Origin: Conexibacter sp. CPCC 206217 | GTDB lineage: Bacteria; Actinomycetota; Thermoleophilia; Solirubrobacterales; Solirubrobacteraceae | DNA: 64,000 nucleotides | Direction: 5' to 3' | Assembly (NCBI RefSeq): GCF_030646165.1 | Contig: NZ_JAUTDO010000003.1 | Location: forward strand, 1 to 64,000 | Shown: piece by piece, positions 37,055-44,809 of the stretch | Layout of the letters: the number at the start of each line of letters is the position of its first letter | Position numbering within the stretch: the first letter of the stretch is position 1 | Notes under the pieces: model-generated | What the model saw: only the letters and a program-made list of their open reading frames with translations | What the model was told of the DNA's origin: nothing | Databases searched by the model: none | Program-made: the position numbers and the translations under genes

Positions 37055-37522
37055 GTGGCGCTCCACTGCCCTGAATGCGGCTTCGCCAATGCGGTCGGAG
37101 CGAACTACTGCCAACGCTGCGGCGCGTTCCTCGCTACCTCCGAGCCGGCGGCCGCTGACACGACGGCGACCTACCGGATCGGCGAGACCGGCGAGATCGA
37201 GCCGGTCGAGTTGGAGGACGTCGTCGCGCGCGGCGCCGCGCTGGTGATCCGCGCCGGCGGCGGTCGCACGGGCGAGTCGTTCGTCGTCGACGGCGAGAAG
37301 CTGACGATCGGGCGTCGTCCCGACAGCGACATCTTCCTCGACGACGTGACGGTCTCGCGCGATCACGCGCTGCTGGTGCGGCGCGGCCACGAGTGGTACC
37401 TCGACGACTGCGGCTCGCTCAACGGCACCTACGTCAACCGTGAGCGGATCGAGTCGCACAAGCTCGAAGACGGCGACGAGTTGCAGGTCGGCAAGTACAA
37501 GCTGGCGTATCTCTCCCGGTGA
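37055..37522 (+). CDS. zinc-ribbon FHA-domain protein (GarA-like)
   Basis: 155 residues. An N-terminal zinc ribbon (C5, C8, C19, C22) is followed by a linker and a C-terminal FHA domain (about 75-150) with LTIGRRPDSDIFLDD, VSRDHALL and GSLNGTYVN, the phosphothreonine-binding residues. The linker contains DTTATYR, resembling the ETTS phosphorylation motif of mycobacterial GarA. Such proteins bind phosphorylated partners or themselves under Ser/Thr kinases. The start is GTG with GGAGAGG upstream; it overlaps the MerR gene, which is the GarA-FtsR gene order of many actinobacteria. Confidence 0.85.
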   Translation: MALHCPECGFANAVGANYCQRCGAFLATSEPAAADTTATYRIGETGEIEPVELEDVVARGAALVIRAGGGRTGESFVVDGEKLTIGRRPDSDIFLDDVTVSRDHALLVRRGHEWYLDDCGSLNGTYVNRERIESHKLEDGDELQVGKYKLAYLSR

Positions 37523-38424
37523 CGACGATGGCCTCACAGATCCCTCACCCCGACGTCGAGCCAGAGGCTGCGACGGCAGGCGCCGTGCCGCCGCCGGACG
37601 GCGAGCCGGCGACGGTCGCTGTGGACGGCGCGGTCGCCGAGGCCGGTGGGTCGGCGACGGTCGCCGTGCCGGCAACCGTGCCCGCGACGCCGGGCAACGC
37701 GCCCGAGCAGAAGCGCCCGGCGCGACAGAAGGCGCTCACGATCGGCGCGGTCTGCAAGGCGCTGAAGCAGGAGTTCCCGGACATCTCGATCTCGAAGATC
37801 CGCTACCTCGAGGATCAGAAGCTGCTGACGCCGCGCCGCACGCAGGGCGGCTACCGCGTCTACCAGCAGACCGACGTGCAGCGGCTGCGGACGATCCTGC
37901 GGCTGCAGCGCGACGAGTTCCTGCCGCTGAGAGTGATCCGCCAGGAGCTGGCCGGCGGCCGCGCCGAGAACGACGTCGCGCCCGGCCCGTCCAGACCCGA
38001 CGTGCGCCACCTGCGCCGCACCGCGGTCGCCGTCAGAGGCCCCGGCGCGCTCTACTCGCTCGACGACGTCGTCGAGGAGACCGGCGCCGAGCCGAGACTC
38101 GTCTACGAGCTGGAGGAGTTCGGCGTGATCCGCGGCGAGCAGCGCGCGGGCGTGAAGTACTACGACGAGACCGACCGCGAGATCGTCCGCGCGACGACCG
38201 AGCTGGCCAGATACGGCGTCGCCGGCCGCAACCTGCGCGTCTTCCGCACCTCCGCCGACCGCGAGTCGGCGCTGCTGCAGCAGATCCTCGCCCCGGCACT
38301 GCGCTCGCGCAACCCGGAGCGCCGCAGAGAGGCCGTCGAGACGCTCGAGAACCTCGCCGCGGTCGCGACCTACCTCAAGCACCTGCTGCTGATTCGCGAC
38401 CTGCGCAGAATCTCCGGGCCTTGA
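37519..38424 (+). CDS. MerR-family regulator, FtsR-like
   Basis: 301 residues. Residues 1-70 are an Ala/Val/Pro-rich disordered segment; a MerR winged helix follows (LTIGAVCKALKQEFPDISIS, then RYLEDQKLLTPRRTQGGYRVY), then a second helical half with GALYSLDDVVEETGAEPRLVYELEEFGVI that looks like a repeated HTH. In corynebacteria and relatives this FHA-adjacent MerR regulator (FtsR) activates ftsZ. It is translationally coupled to the FHA gene. The start may be GTG 37519 or ATG 37528. Confidence 0.8.
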   Translation: MTTMASQIPHPDVEPEAATAGAVPPPDGEPATVAVDGAVAEAGGSATVAVPATVPATPGNAPEQKRPARQKALTIGAVCKALKQEFPDISISKIRYLEDQKLLTPRRTQGGYRVYQQTDVQRLRTILRLQRDEFLPLRVIRQELAGGRAENDVAPGPSRPDVRHLRRTAVAVRGPGALYSLDDVVEETGAEPRLVYELEEFGVIRGEQRAGVKYYDETDREIVRATTELARYGVAGRNLRVFRTSADRESALLQQILAPALRSRNPERRREAVETLENLAAVATYLKHLLLIRDLRRISGP

Positions 38425-38462
38425 GCACGCCGGATGCTGCGGCCCGCGGCCTTGACCCGGTC

Positions 38463-38492
38463 GGAAGAACTCGCCTAGAGGCTCGTTCTTCC
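38463..38492. repeat. palindromic element copy 4 (before apt)
   Basis: Arms GGAAGAAC (38463-38470) and GTTCTTCC (38485-38492) are perfectly complementary and enclose TC-GCCTAGAGGC-TC. It ends 3 bp before the apt start codon, where a ribosome site would normally be, so the hairpin could hide or replace it. Confidence 0.75.
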
Positions 38493-38495
38493 ACG

Positions 38496-39032
38496 ATGAG
38501 CGTCGAATTGCGCAGCCGCATCCGCGAGATCCCGGACTATCCCAAGCCGGGGATCGTCTTTCGCGACATCACGCCGCTGCTGCTGGACTCCGCGGCGGTC
38601 TCGGAGGCCGTCAGGCGGATCGCGGCCTACGGCGCCGGCCGCGGCGGGATCGACTTCGTCGTCGCGGCCGAGGCGCGCGGCTTCATCCTCGGCGGCGCGG
38701 TCGCGCGCGAGCTGAGCGCGGGCTTCGTGCCGGCGCGCAAGCCGGGCAAGCTGCCGGCGCGCACGATCAGCGCCGAGTACATCCTCGAATACGGCGTCGA
38801 CGCGCTGGAGATGCACGCCGACGCGCTCGCCCACGGCGCGCGCGTGCTCGTGCACGACGACCTGCTCGCGACCGGCGGCACGGCGCGCGCGCTGTGCGAC
38901 CTCGTGCAGCAGCTCGGCGGCGTCGTGGTCGGCTGCGCGTTCCTCGCCGAGCTGAGCTTCCTCGGCGGCCGCGAGCGGCTCGCGCCCTACGACGTCCACG
39001 CGCTCGTGCAGTACGCGAGCGAGGCGGAGTAG
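38496..39032 (+). CDS. apt: adenine phosphoribosyltransferase
   Basis: 178 residues. It salvages adenine to AMP with PRPP. Motifs: IPDYPKPGIVFRDITPLL, VVAAEARGFILGGAVA, ARKPGKLPARTIS, and the PRPP loop VLVHDDLLATGGTARAL. The ATG at 38496 gives the normal N terminus, but no Shine-Dalgarno site exists because palindromic element copy 4 fills the space before it. Confidence 0.95.
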   Translation: MSVELRSRIREIPDYPKPGIVFRDITPLLLDSAAVSEAVRRIAAYGAGRGGIDFVVAAEARGFILGGAVARELSAGFVPARKPGKLPARTISAEYILEYGVDALEMHADALAHGARVLVHDDLLATGGTARALCDLVQQLGGVVVGCAFLAELSFLGGRERLAPYDVHALVQYASEAE

Positions 39033-39058
39033 CGCCCGACGCTCGCTCGCTCCTTCCG

Positions 39059-39508
39059 ATGCCGACCACCCGACTCCAGCGCACGCTCCCGGCCGCACCC
39101 GCGGCCGTCTGGCGGGTGCTGAACGACCCCTACCAGCAGCAGCGCTGGTGGCCGCGCGTGCGGCGCGTCGAGGACGTCGACCTGGACCGCTTCACGCAGG
39201 TGCTGGGGACGCAGAGAGGCAAGGGCGTGCGGGCCGACTTCGCGATCCTCGCGCGCGACGAGGAGCAGCTGCTGCAGTGGTCGCAGGAGCTGGAGGGCTC
39301 GCCGTTCGAGCGCCTGATGGAGGAGGCCGTGACGACCTTCAAGCTCGCGCCCGGGGCGGACGGCGCGGACGCCACGACGACGCTCGTGAGCGTCGAGTAC
39401 GTCCAGCGCCTGCGCGGCTGGTCGCGACTGGCGCCCTTCCTCTTCAAGGGCGCGGCGAAGCGGCAGTTGGGCGAGGCGCTGGACGGGCTCGAAGCGGCGG
39501 TCGCGTGA
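39059..39508 (+). CDS. SRPBCC (polyketide cyclase/START-like) family protein
   Basis: 149 residues. RTLPAAPAAVWRVLNDPYQQQRWWPRVRRVED is the usual opening of the SRPBCC fold; the middle alternates strands and the C terminus is a long helix (APFLFKGAAKRQLGEALDGLEAAVA). These bind hydrophobic ligands in a deep cavity; the ligand is unknown. There is a short gap after apt and no clear promoter, so it may be in the same transcript. Confidence 0.75.
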   Translation: MPTTRLQRTLPAAPAAVWRVLNDPYQQQRWWPRVRRVEDVDLDRFTQVLGTQRGKGVRADFAILARDEEQLLQWSQELEGSPFERLMEEAVTTFKLAPGADGADATTTLVSVEYVQRLRGWSRLAPFLFKGAAKRQLGEALDGLEAAVA

Positions 39509-39517
39509 GCCGCTGAG

Positions 39518-39544
39518 CGCGGGCCGGTTTGGAGCCGGCCCGCG
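39518..39544. terminator. bidirectional terminator
   Basis: 10-bp perfect stem (39518-39527 with 39535-39544), 7-nt loop, between the convergent SRPBCC and OsmC genes. Confidence 0.75.
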
Positions 39545-39557
39545 GCGGTGGATCAGC

Positions 39558-39983
39558 TCAGCTGGCGAGCGTCGCTTCGAGCGTGATCTCGGGCACGCCG
39601 GCGAGCGCGCGGCTGACCGGGCAACCGGCCTTGGCGCCGGCGGCGGCCTCCTTGAAGGCGGCCTCGTCGATGCCGGGGACGACGCCGACGACGGTCAGCT
39701 CGATCTTCGTGATCGTCGGCGCGCCGTCGACCGGGCGCAGTGTCACGACCGCTCTCGTCTGCACCGAGTCGACCGGCGTGCCGGCCGTGGCGAGCGCGTT
39801 CGACAGCGCCATCGAGAAGCATGAGGCGTGCGCGGCGGCGATCAGCTGCTCCGGGTTCGCGCCCGGGCCGTCCTCGAAGCGCGACTTGAACGAGTAGTCG
39901 CCGCTGATCGTGTCCCCGGCGGTGAAGGTGCCGGAGCCGGCTCTCAGGTCGCCCTTCCACTCAGCAGTTCCTCTTGCAGGCAT
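39558..39983 (-). CDS. OsmC-family organic hydroperoxide reductase
   Basis: 141 residues. The peroxidatic Cys is in AAHASCFSMALSNAL and the resolving Cys in AGAKAGCPVSRAL; NPEQLIAAAHASC is the family signature. OsmC/Ohr proteins reduce organic hydroperoxides with thiols. The ATG has GAAGGAG upstream. It resembles the OsmC rather than the Ohr subgroup. Confidence 0.9.
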   Translation of the reverse strand: MPARGTAEWKGDLRAGSGTFTAGDTISGDYSFKSRFEDGPGANPEQLIAAAHASCFSMALSNALATAGTPVDSVQTRAVVTLRPVDGAPTITKIELTVVGVVPGIDEAAFKEAAAGAKAGCPVSRALAGVPEITLEATLAS

Positions 39984-40049
39984 GTCGTGCTCCTTCGTCG
40001 TCGTTAGCGAGCGGTCGCTCCGCGGCCGAAGCCTACGGTGCTCCTCAAC

Positions 40050-41168
40050 CTAGCCCGTTCTGTTGACTCTGAGCGGGCCCTCGAGCAGGATCTCGGCCGG
40101 TCTGGCGGGGATCTCTCTCTGCGGCAGCGGCTCGCGCGAGATCACGACCTGGTCGTAGTCCGCGGTGTCTCTCGGCAGGTCCGCGCTGACGGCGAATCTG
40201 CTGTCGGGGCCGACGCGACCGGGGAAATAGCCGAGGAATCTGGCGTTGCCGTCGCTGCTCTGGCGCAGCCATGCGGCGTAGACGTCGTCCGCGCCGTTGG
40301 CGGCGATGTCCTGGACCTGCACCGCCACGACCGGTCTGTTGTCTCTCAGCAGGATGAACGCGACTCCGAGCGGTCTCTCGCCGCCGCCGGGCGGTCTGAG
40401 GTTGACCTGCTGCAGGAACGTCGGTTCGTTCGCCGCGGCTCTGTCAGCGGTCGTTCTCTGCGTCTGCGCCTGCGTCTGCGGCGCGGCGCCCGAACTGGCC
40501 GACGGCGAGTCGTCGTCGCTGCCGCCGTTCAGCACGACGATCAGCACGACCGCGACGAGCGCGGCGATGCCGATCAGCAGCAGCGCGCCGCCGAGCTTGG
40601 AGGAGCGGCGCGGCCGGTCCGGCTCGTCCCAGCCGAAGGCCTGTGCGGCGGCGGCGTTGGAGGCGCCGTCGCGGGCTGCGTCGTCGGTCTCCGCATCCGT
40701 CGCGGTCGTGCGCGCGAGGCCGTCGAGGTCGGTGGTGTCGGCGTCGAGCGCGTCGCCGTCCGCGTCGTCGGCTGGCTCGAGCGGTGCGGGCGAGAGCCTC
40801 GGCGCGCTTCCGTTGCGCGCCGGCAGATCCGGCAGCGCGACGTCGGCGAGCGGGGCGAGACGCTCGTGGAGGGCGCCGGCCCAGCGGCGCGCGGCGCGCG
40901 AGTCGTCGAGGTGCTGGAGCGTGACGGCGCGCTCGGCGTCGTCCTGCTGGCCGAGCAGGTAGTCGGCGATCTGGCCGCGGCGCTCGGGCGACAGCGCCGC
41001 GCCGGTGCCGGCGGGCGCGAGCGCCTCGAGGCCCGCGTGGGCACGCGCGCGCACGGCCGCCTCGTCGATTCTCAACAGTCCGGAGAGGTCGGCGTAGCCG
41101 CGGCCCTGCTTGAGGATCAGCTGGAGGACGGCACGCTGATCTGGGGGAAGCGACTGAAAGGCGCTCAT
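40050..41168 (-). CDS. transmembrane protein with sigma-4-like HTH and anti-sigma-K-like ectodomain
   Basis: 372 residues. The N terminus (LPPDQRAVLQLILKQGRGYADLSGLLRIDEAAVRARAHAG) resembles a sigma-70 region 4 helix-turn-helix. An acidic linker (about 110-180) leads to one membrane helix (about 190-215, LLLIGIAALVAVVLIVVL), a Gln/Thr/Ala-rich spacer, and an extracytoplasmic beta-rich domain (about 260-372) with VYAAWLRQ, FLGYFPG and AVSADLPRD, like the C-terminal domain of RskA anti-sigma factors. It may be a one-component membrane regulator. TAGGCT lies 9 nt before the ATG. It is divergent from the thioesterase. Confidence 0.7.
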   Translation of the reverse strand: MSAFQSLPPDQRAVLQLILKQGRGYADLSGLLRIDEAAVRARAHAGLEALAPAGTGAALSPERRGQIADYLLGQQDDAERAVTLQHLDDSRAARRWAGALHERLAPLADVALPDLPARNGSAPRLSPAPLEPADDADGDALDADTTDLDGLARTTATDAETDDAARDGASNAAAAQAFGWDEPDRPRRSSKLGGALLLIGIAALVAVVLIVVLNGGSDDDSPSASSGAAPQTQAQTQRTTADRAAANEPTFLQQVNLRPPGGGERPLGVAFILLRDNRPVVAVQVQDIAANGADDVYAAWLRQSSDGNARFLGYFPGRVGPDSRFAVSADLPRDTADYDQVVISREPLPQREIPARPAEILLEGPLRVNRTG

Positions 41169-41198
41169 CGACTGCCAAGCCTACTAACGTCTGCGCGC

Positions 41199-41603
41199 GT
41201 GAGCCTCAGACCACTGCCACTCCCCGATCGCGGCCTCGACAGCCTCTTCGGCTACTCGGAGCTGCTGCACGGCGACGGCGAAGTGCGCGCGCGCATACCC
41301 GTCAGACCGGAGCTGCTGCAACCGTTCGGCCTCGTCCACGGCGGCGTCTACGCCAGCGTCGCGGAGACGCTCGCGTCGCTCGGCACCTACATCGGCGTCC
41401 ACGAAGACGGCAAACAGGCGATGGGCCTGTCGAACAGCACGAGCTTCCTGCGCCCGATCACGTCCGGCCACGTCAACGCGCACGCGAGAGCGTTCCACCG
41501 CGGCCGCACGACGTGGCTGTGGGACGTCGAGATCCGCGACGACGAGGACCGCCTCTGCGCGGTCACGCGGATGACGATCGCCGTGCGGGATCCGCGCGGC
41601 TGA
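41199..41603 (+). CDS. PaaI/hotdog-fold thioesterase
   Basis: 134 residues, GTG start. FGLVHGGVYASVAETLAS carries the hotdog catalytic region (HGG plus Glu on the long helix), followed by SNSTSFLRPITSGHVNAHAR. It probably hydrolyses an acyl-CoA, typically phenylacetyl- or hydroxybenzoyl-like; the substrate is unknown. TAACGT lies 8 nt before the GTG. Its 3' end faces pucR. Confidence 0.8.
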   Translation: MSLRPLPLPDRGLDSLFGYSELLHGDGEVRARIPVRPELLQPFGLVHGGVYASVAETLASLGTYIGVHEDGKQAMGLSNSTSFLRPITSGHVNAHARAFHRGRTTWLWDVEIRDDEDRLCAVTRMTIAVRDPRG

Positions 41604-41657
41604 GCTGGAGCGCGGGCGCAGTGCCACGCCACCGCGGCGTCGTGGCCCGCATCCGCG

Positions 41658-43433
41658 TCAGCCGACGTAGCGCCGCGCCTCGACCGCGAGATGCAGCGTC
41701 AGCAGCTCGGTCGGGTCGGACAGGTCGACGCCGAGCAGGCGCTCGATCCGCTCGATCCGGTGGTAGAGCGCCTGGCGGTTGAGGTGCAGCGCGCGCGCCG
41801 TCTCGGCCTTGTGGCCGCCGTTGGCGCAGAGCGTCTGCAGCGTGGGGAGGAGGGCGTGTCTGCGTCTGCGGTCGTGCTCGATCAGCGGGCCGAGCCGGCG
41901 CGTCACGAGCGCGGCCAGCTCGCGGTCCTCGCGCCAGTGCCACAGCAGCCGCTGCAGTTCCAGCGCGCGCGCGTCGTGCCAGGCGGTCGGCGGCAGCGGC
42001 GCGGCGCTGGCGGCGCCGTCGGCGGCGAGCCGCAGCTCCGGCCCCGCGCCCTCCCAGCCGGTCGCCCGCCCGACCGCGATCGTCAGCTCGGCGTCGCCGA
42101 GCCGACGAGCGACCGCCGTGCGCAGAGCGGCGGCGGCGAGGTCGGCGACCCGCTCGCGCTCGCCGACGCCCGGGCCGCGCTCGTTCGTGCCGGATCGGCT
42201 CGCGCCGTGCCAGCTCGCGCCGTGCCCGCTCGCGCCGTGCCCGCTCGCGCCGTGCTCGCTGTCATGCAGGGCCACGAGCGCCAGCATCCGGCCGGCCCGC
42301 TCGCGCTCGCCGACCAGCGCGGGGGTGCCGCGGCCCTCCAGCTCGACCTGGGCGTCGCGCAGCACGAGGCTCCACTCGGCCGGCTCGACCTGCGCGCTCG
42401 TCTCGGCGGCGAGCGCCAGCAGCTGCCCGGAGGCGGGGGCGAAGCCGATCAGCTGCGCCTGGCGGCGGGCGGCCGCGGCCTTCACGCGGCCGCCCGACAG
42501 CGCCAGCAGGAAGCTCCCGCGCTCGCGCGCGACCAGCTCCTCCTCCTGGCGGCTGCGCAGCAGCGACAGCGCGACGAGGCCGGCCGCGCGATCGAGCACA
42601 AGCCGCGCCAGCTCGTCCAGCGGCGCGCTGACCGGCAGCACGACGAGCCGGCCGGGCGCGCCGTGGCCGAGCGGGACGGGGGCGGAGAGGCCGGCTTGCC
42701 AGGCGGCGGCGCCCTCGCCGCTCGCGCCGCCGCCTGTCTTGCGTCCAGCCGTGCCACGGCTCGCCGCGCGCGCTCTGCCCGTACGCCCACCCGCCCCGCG
42801 ATCGCGCGCCGCCGCCCACGCATCGAGCGCGTCGTCGCCCTGCTCGTCGCCGCCGGGGACGGCGTGGGCGAGGACACGGCCGCTGGCGGCCTCCAGCACG
42901 ACCGGCGTCGCGAGCGTCTCGGCGAGCAATCGCAGGACCTCGGGGATGCCGCCGCCGTCGAGCACGATCTGCGTCAGCTGGCCGTGGATCTCGTCGCAGC
43001 GCTGCAGCACCGCGTAGCGGCTGTTGACCAGTTCGGTGTGGATCGCCTCGGTGACGGGGATGAAGCGCACGTCGCGGCGGAAGGCGACGAGCGGCAGCCC
43101 GCGCCGCTCGGCCTCGCCGACGAGCGCGGGCGGGAGGTCGTCGAGCGCGCCGCCCAACTCGACGAACAGCGCCGCGGCGCCGGCCTCGTCCAGCTCCTTC
43201 ACGAAGCGCCGCTGCTCGGCCGCTCTGCGCCCGATCCCCATGCCCGTCGTCAGCAGCAGCTCGCCGCCGAGCAGGACCGACGCGATGTAGGAGACCTCGC
43301 CCGCGTGGACCCAGCGGATCGGGCGGTCGAGGTTGCGCTCGCCGGCCACCACGAGCGGCAGGCCGCGCTGCACGGCCGGCAGCGCCAGCGCCTGCGCGAC
43401 GGTGATCCGCGGGGGAAGGTCTGCGGCGGTCAT
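41658..43433 (-). CDS. PucR-family transcription regulator
   Basis: 591 residues. An N-terminal PucR (GGDEF-like) purine-catabolism domain (ITVAQALALPAVQRGLPLVVAG, then WVHAGEVSYIASVLLGGELLLTTGM) is followed by a variable middle and a C-terminal PucR_2/CdaR HTH: TLQTLCANGGHKAETARALHLNRQALYHRIERIERLLGVDL-region. Bacillus AdeR of this family activates ald, and here ald lies divergently next to it. The middle contains two low-complexity segments, one made of four 15-bp repeats. The ATG at 43433 is likely; 43487 is possible. Confidence 0.85.
   Translation of the reverse strand: MTAADLPPRITVAQALALPAVQRGLPLVVAGERNLDRPIRWVHAGEVSYIASVLLGGELLLTTGMGIGRRAAEQRRFVKELDEAGAAALFVELGGALDDLPPALVGEAERRGLPLVAFRRDVRFIPVTEAIHTELVNSRYAVLQRCDEIHGQLTQIVLDGGGIPEVLRLLAETLATPVVLEAASGRVLAHAVPGGDEQGDDALDAWAAARDRGAGGRTGRARAASRGTAGRKTGGGASGEGAAAWQAGLSAPVPLGHGAPGRLVVLPVSAPLDELARLVLDRAAGLVALSLLRSRQEEELVARERGSFLLALSGGRVKAAAARRQAQLIGFAPASGQLLALAAETSAQVEPAEWSLVLRDAQVELEGRGTPALVGERERAGRMLALVALHDSEHGASGHGASGHGASWHGASRSGTNERGPGVGERERVADLAAAALRTAVARRLGDAELTIAVGRATGWEGAGPELRLAADGAASAAPLPPTAWHDARALELQRLLWHWREDRELAALVTRRLGPLIEHDRRRRHALLPTLQTLCANGGHKAETARALHLNRQALYHRIERIERLLGVDLSDPTELLTLHLAVEARRYVG
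42197..42256. repeat. four tandem 15-bp repeats in the PucR gene
   Basis: Units of the form (c/a/g)gctcgcgccgtgc(c/t) at 42197, 42212, 42227 and 42242, encoding HGAS-type repeats (GHGASGHGASWHGAS) in the regulator's linker. The copy number may vary between strains. Confidence 0.85.
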
Positions 43434-43447
43434 CTCCGACACAGGGT

Positions 43448-43546
43448 GGCAGACCATCACAGGACAGAACGTCTGCCCTTCTGTCACTACGTGCGACGTT
43501 GCGTCCCGCTGTTTCGGGCCGCTGCGGGCGGGAGCCTACGTCGCAC
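43448..43546. promoter_or_regulatory. inverted repeats in the pucR-ald divergent region
   Basis: GGCAGAC (43448-43454) with GTCTGCC (43471-43477), and GTGCGACGT (43491-43499) with ACGTCGCAC (43538-43546). These are candidate sites for the adjacent PucR regulator controlling ald; the second pair is spaced so that looping would be needed. Confidence 0.5.
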
Positions 43547-43605
43547 AGGCACGAGCGAGGTGGCCGCCGTCACGCGGCGACCCACATTCAAGAGGAGCTG
43601 GGCAG

Positions 43606-44691
43606 ATGCGCGTTGGCGTCGTGAAGGAGATCAAGCCGTCGGAGCGTCGCGTCGCGCTGACCCCCGCGGGTGCAGCCGAGCTGGCGGGCGCGGGCCACGA
43701 CGTGCTCGTGCAGGCTGGTGCCGGCGTCGGCTCCGGTTTCCCCGACGACGCCTACGCGGCCGCCGGCGCGACGCTCGTCGAGGGCGCCGAGACGGTCTGG
43801 GGGGATGCCGAGCTGATCGTCAAGGTGAAGGAGCCGATCGCTTCGGAGTACCCGCTGCTGAGCGAGGACACCGCGCTCTTCACGTACCTCCACCTCGCCG
43901 CCGAGCCGGCGCTGACCGACGCGCTCGTCGCCGCCCGCACGACCGCGATCGCCTACGAGACCGTCACCGAGACCGACGGCTCGCTGCCGCTGCTGGCGCC
44001 GATGAGCGAGGTCGCCGGCCGCCTCGCCGGCCAGGCCGGCGCGTACTTCCTGCAGCACCCGCTCGGCGGGCGCGGCGTGCTGATCGGCGGCGCCCCCGGC
44101 GTCGCGCCGGCGCGTGTCGTCGTGATCGGCGGCGGCGTCGTCGGCTTCAACGCCGCCCGCGTCGCGGCCGGCATGGGCGCCGAGGTGACGATCCTCGAGC
44201 GCAGCCCGCGCCGCCTGCGCGAGCTCGAGGACCGCTTCGACGGCCGCATCCGCGTGCTGATGAGCGACCCGCTCTCGCTGGAGGAGGAGGTCACGAACGC
44301 CGACGTCGTGATCGGCGCGGTCCTGATCGCGGGCGCCGCCGCGCCGAAGCTGATCACGCGCGAGCTGCTCGGCAAGATGCGCGAGCGCTCGGTGATAGTC
44401 GACGTCGCGATCGATCAGGGCGGCTGCGCGGAGACGTCGAGACCGACGACCCACGACGCCCCGACGTACGTCGTCGACGACGTCCTGCACTACTGCGTCG
44501 CGAACATGCCGGGCGCCGTCCCCGCGACCTCCACGCGCGCGCTCACGAACGCGACGATGCCGTACCTGCGTCAGCTCGCCGACCGCGGCGTCGAGGCCGC
44601 GCTGGAGCACGACTCCCGTCTCGCCGCCGGCCTCAACACGCGCGCCGGCAACGTGGAGATCGCCGACCTGCTGGCGCCCGTCGCGGCGTAG
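43606..44691 (+). CDS. ald: alanine dehydrogenase
   Basis: 361 residues. It interconverts L-alanine and pyruvate plus ammonia with NAD. Seen are GVVKEIKPSERRVALTP, VKVKEPIASEYPLL, the NAD loop VVVIGGGVVGFNAARVAAGMG, and VDVAIDQGGCAETSRPTTHD. GAGGAG at 43592 precedes the ATG. It is divergent from the PucR regulator, the same pairing as Bacillus adeR-ald. Confidence 0.95.
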   Translation: MRVGVVKEIKPSERRVALTPAGAAELAGAGHDVLVQAGAGVGSGFPDDAYAAAGATLVEGAETVWGDAELIVKVKEPIASEYPLLSEDTALFTYLHLAAEPALTDALVAARTTAIAYETVTETDGSLPLLAPMSEVAGRLAGQAGAYFLQHPLGGRGVLIGGAPGVAPARVVVIGGGVVGFNAARVAAGMGAEVTILERSPRRLRELEDRFDGRIRVLMSDPLSLEEEVTNADVVIGAVLIAGAAAPKLITRELLGKMRERSVIVDVAIDQGGCAETSRPTTHDAPTYVVDDVLHYCVANMPGAVPATSTRALTNATMPYLRQLADRGVEAALEHDSRLAAGLNTRAGNVEIADLLAPVAA

Positions 44692-44729
44692 CGCACAAGC
44701 CTCCTGGTTGCGAGCAGCACACCAGGACC

Positions 44730-44762
44730 GGAGCGGGGCGCGACCGTCACGCGCCCCGCTCC
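44730..44762. terminator. bidirectional terminator, copy A
   Basis: 13-bp perfect stem (44730-44742 with 44750-44762) around ACCGTCA, between convergent ald and the SDR gene. The 31 bases 44731-44761 are identical to 48851-48881. Confidence 0.8.
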
Positions 44763-44809
44763 TCCATCTTCGAAGTCGACGAGGTGGAGCGGATGCTCGG
44801 CGGATCGGG

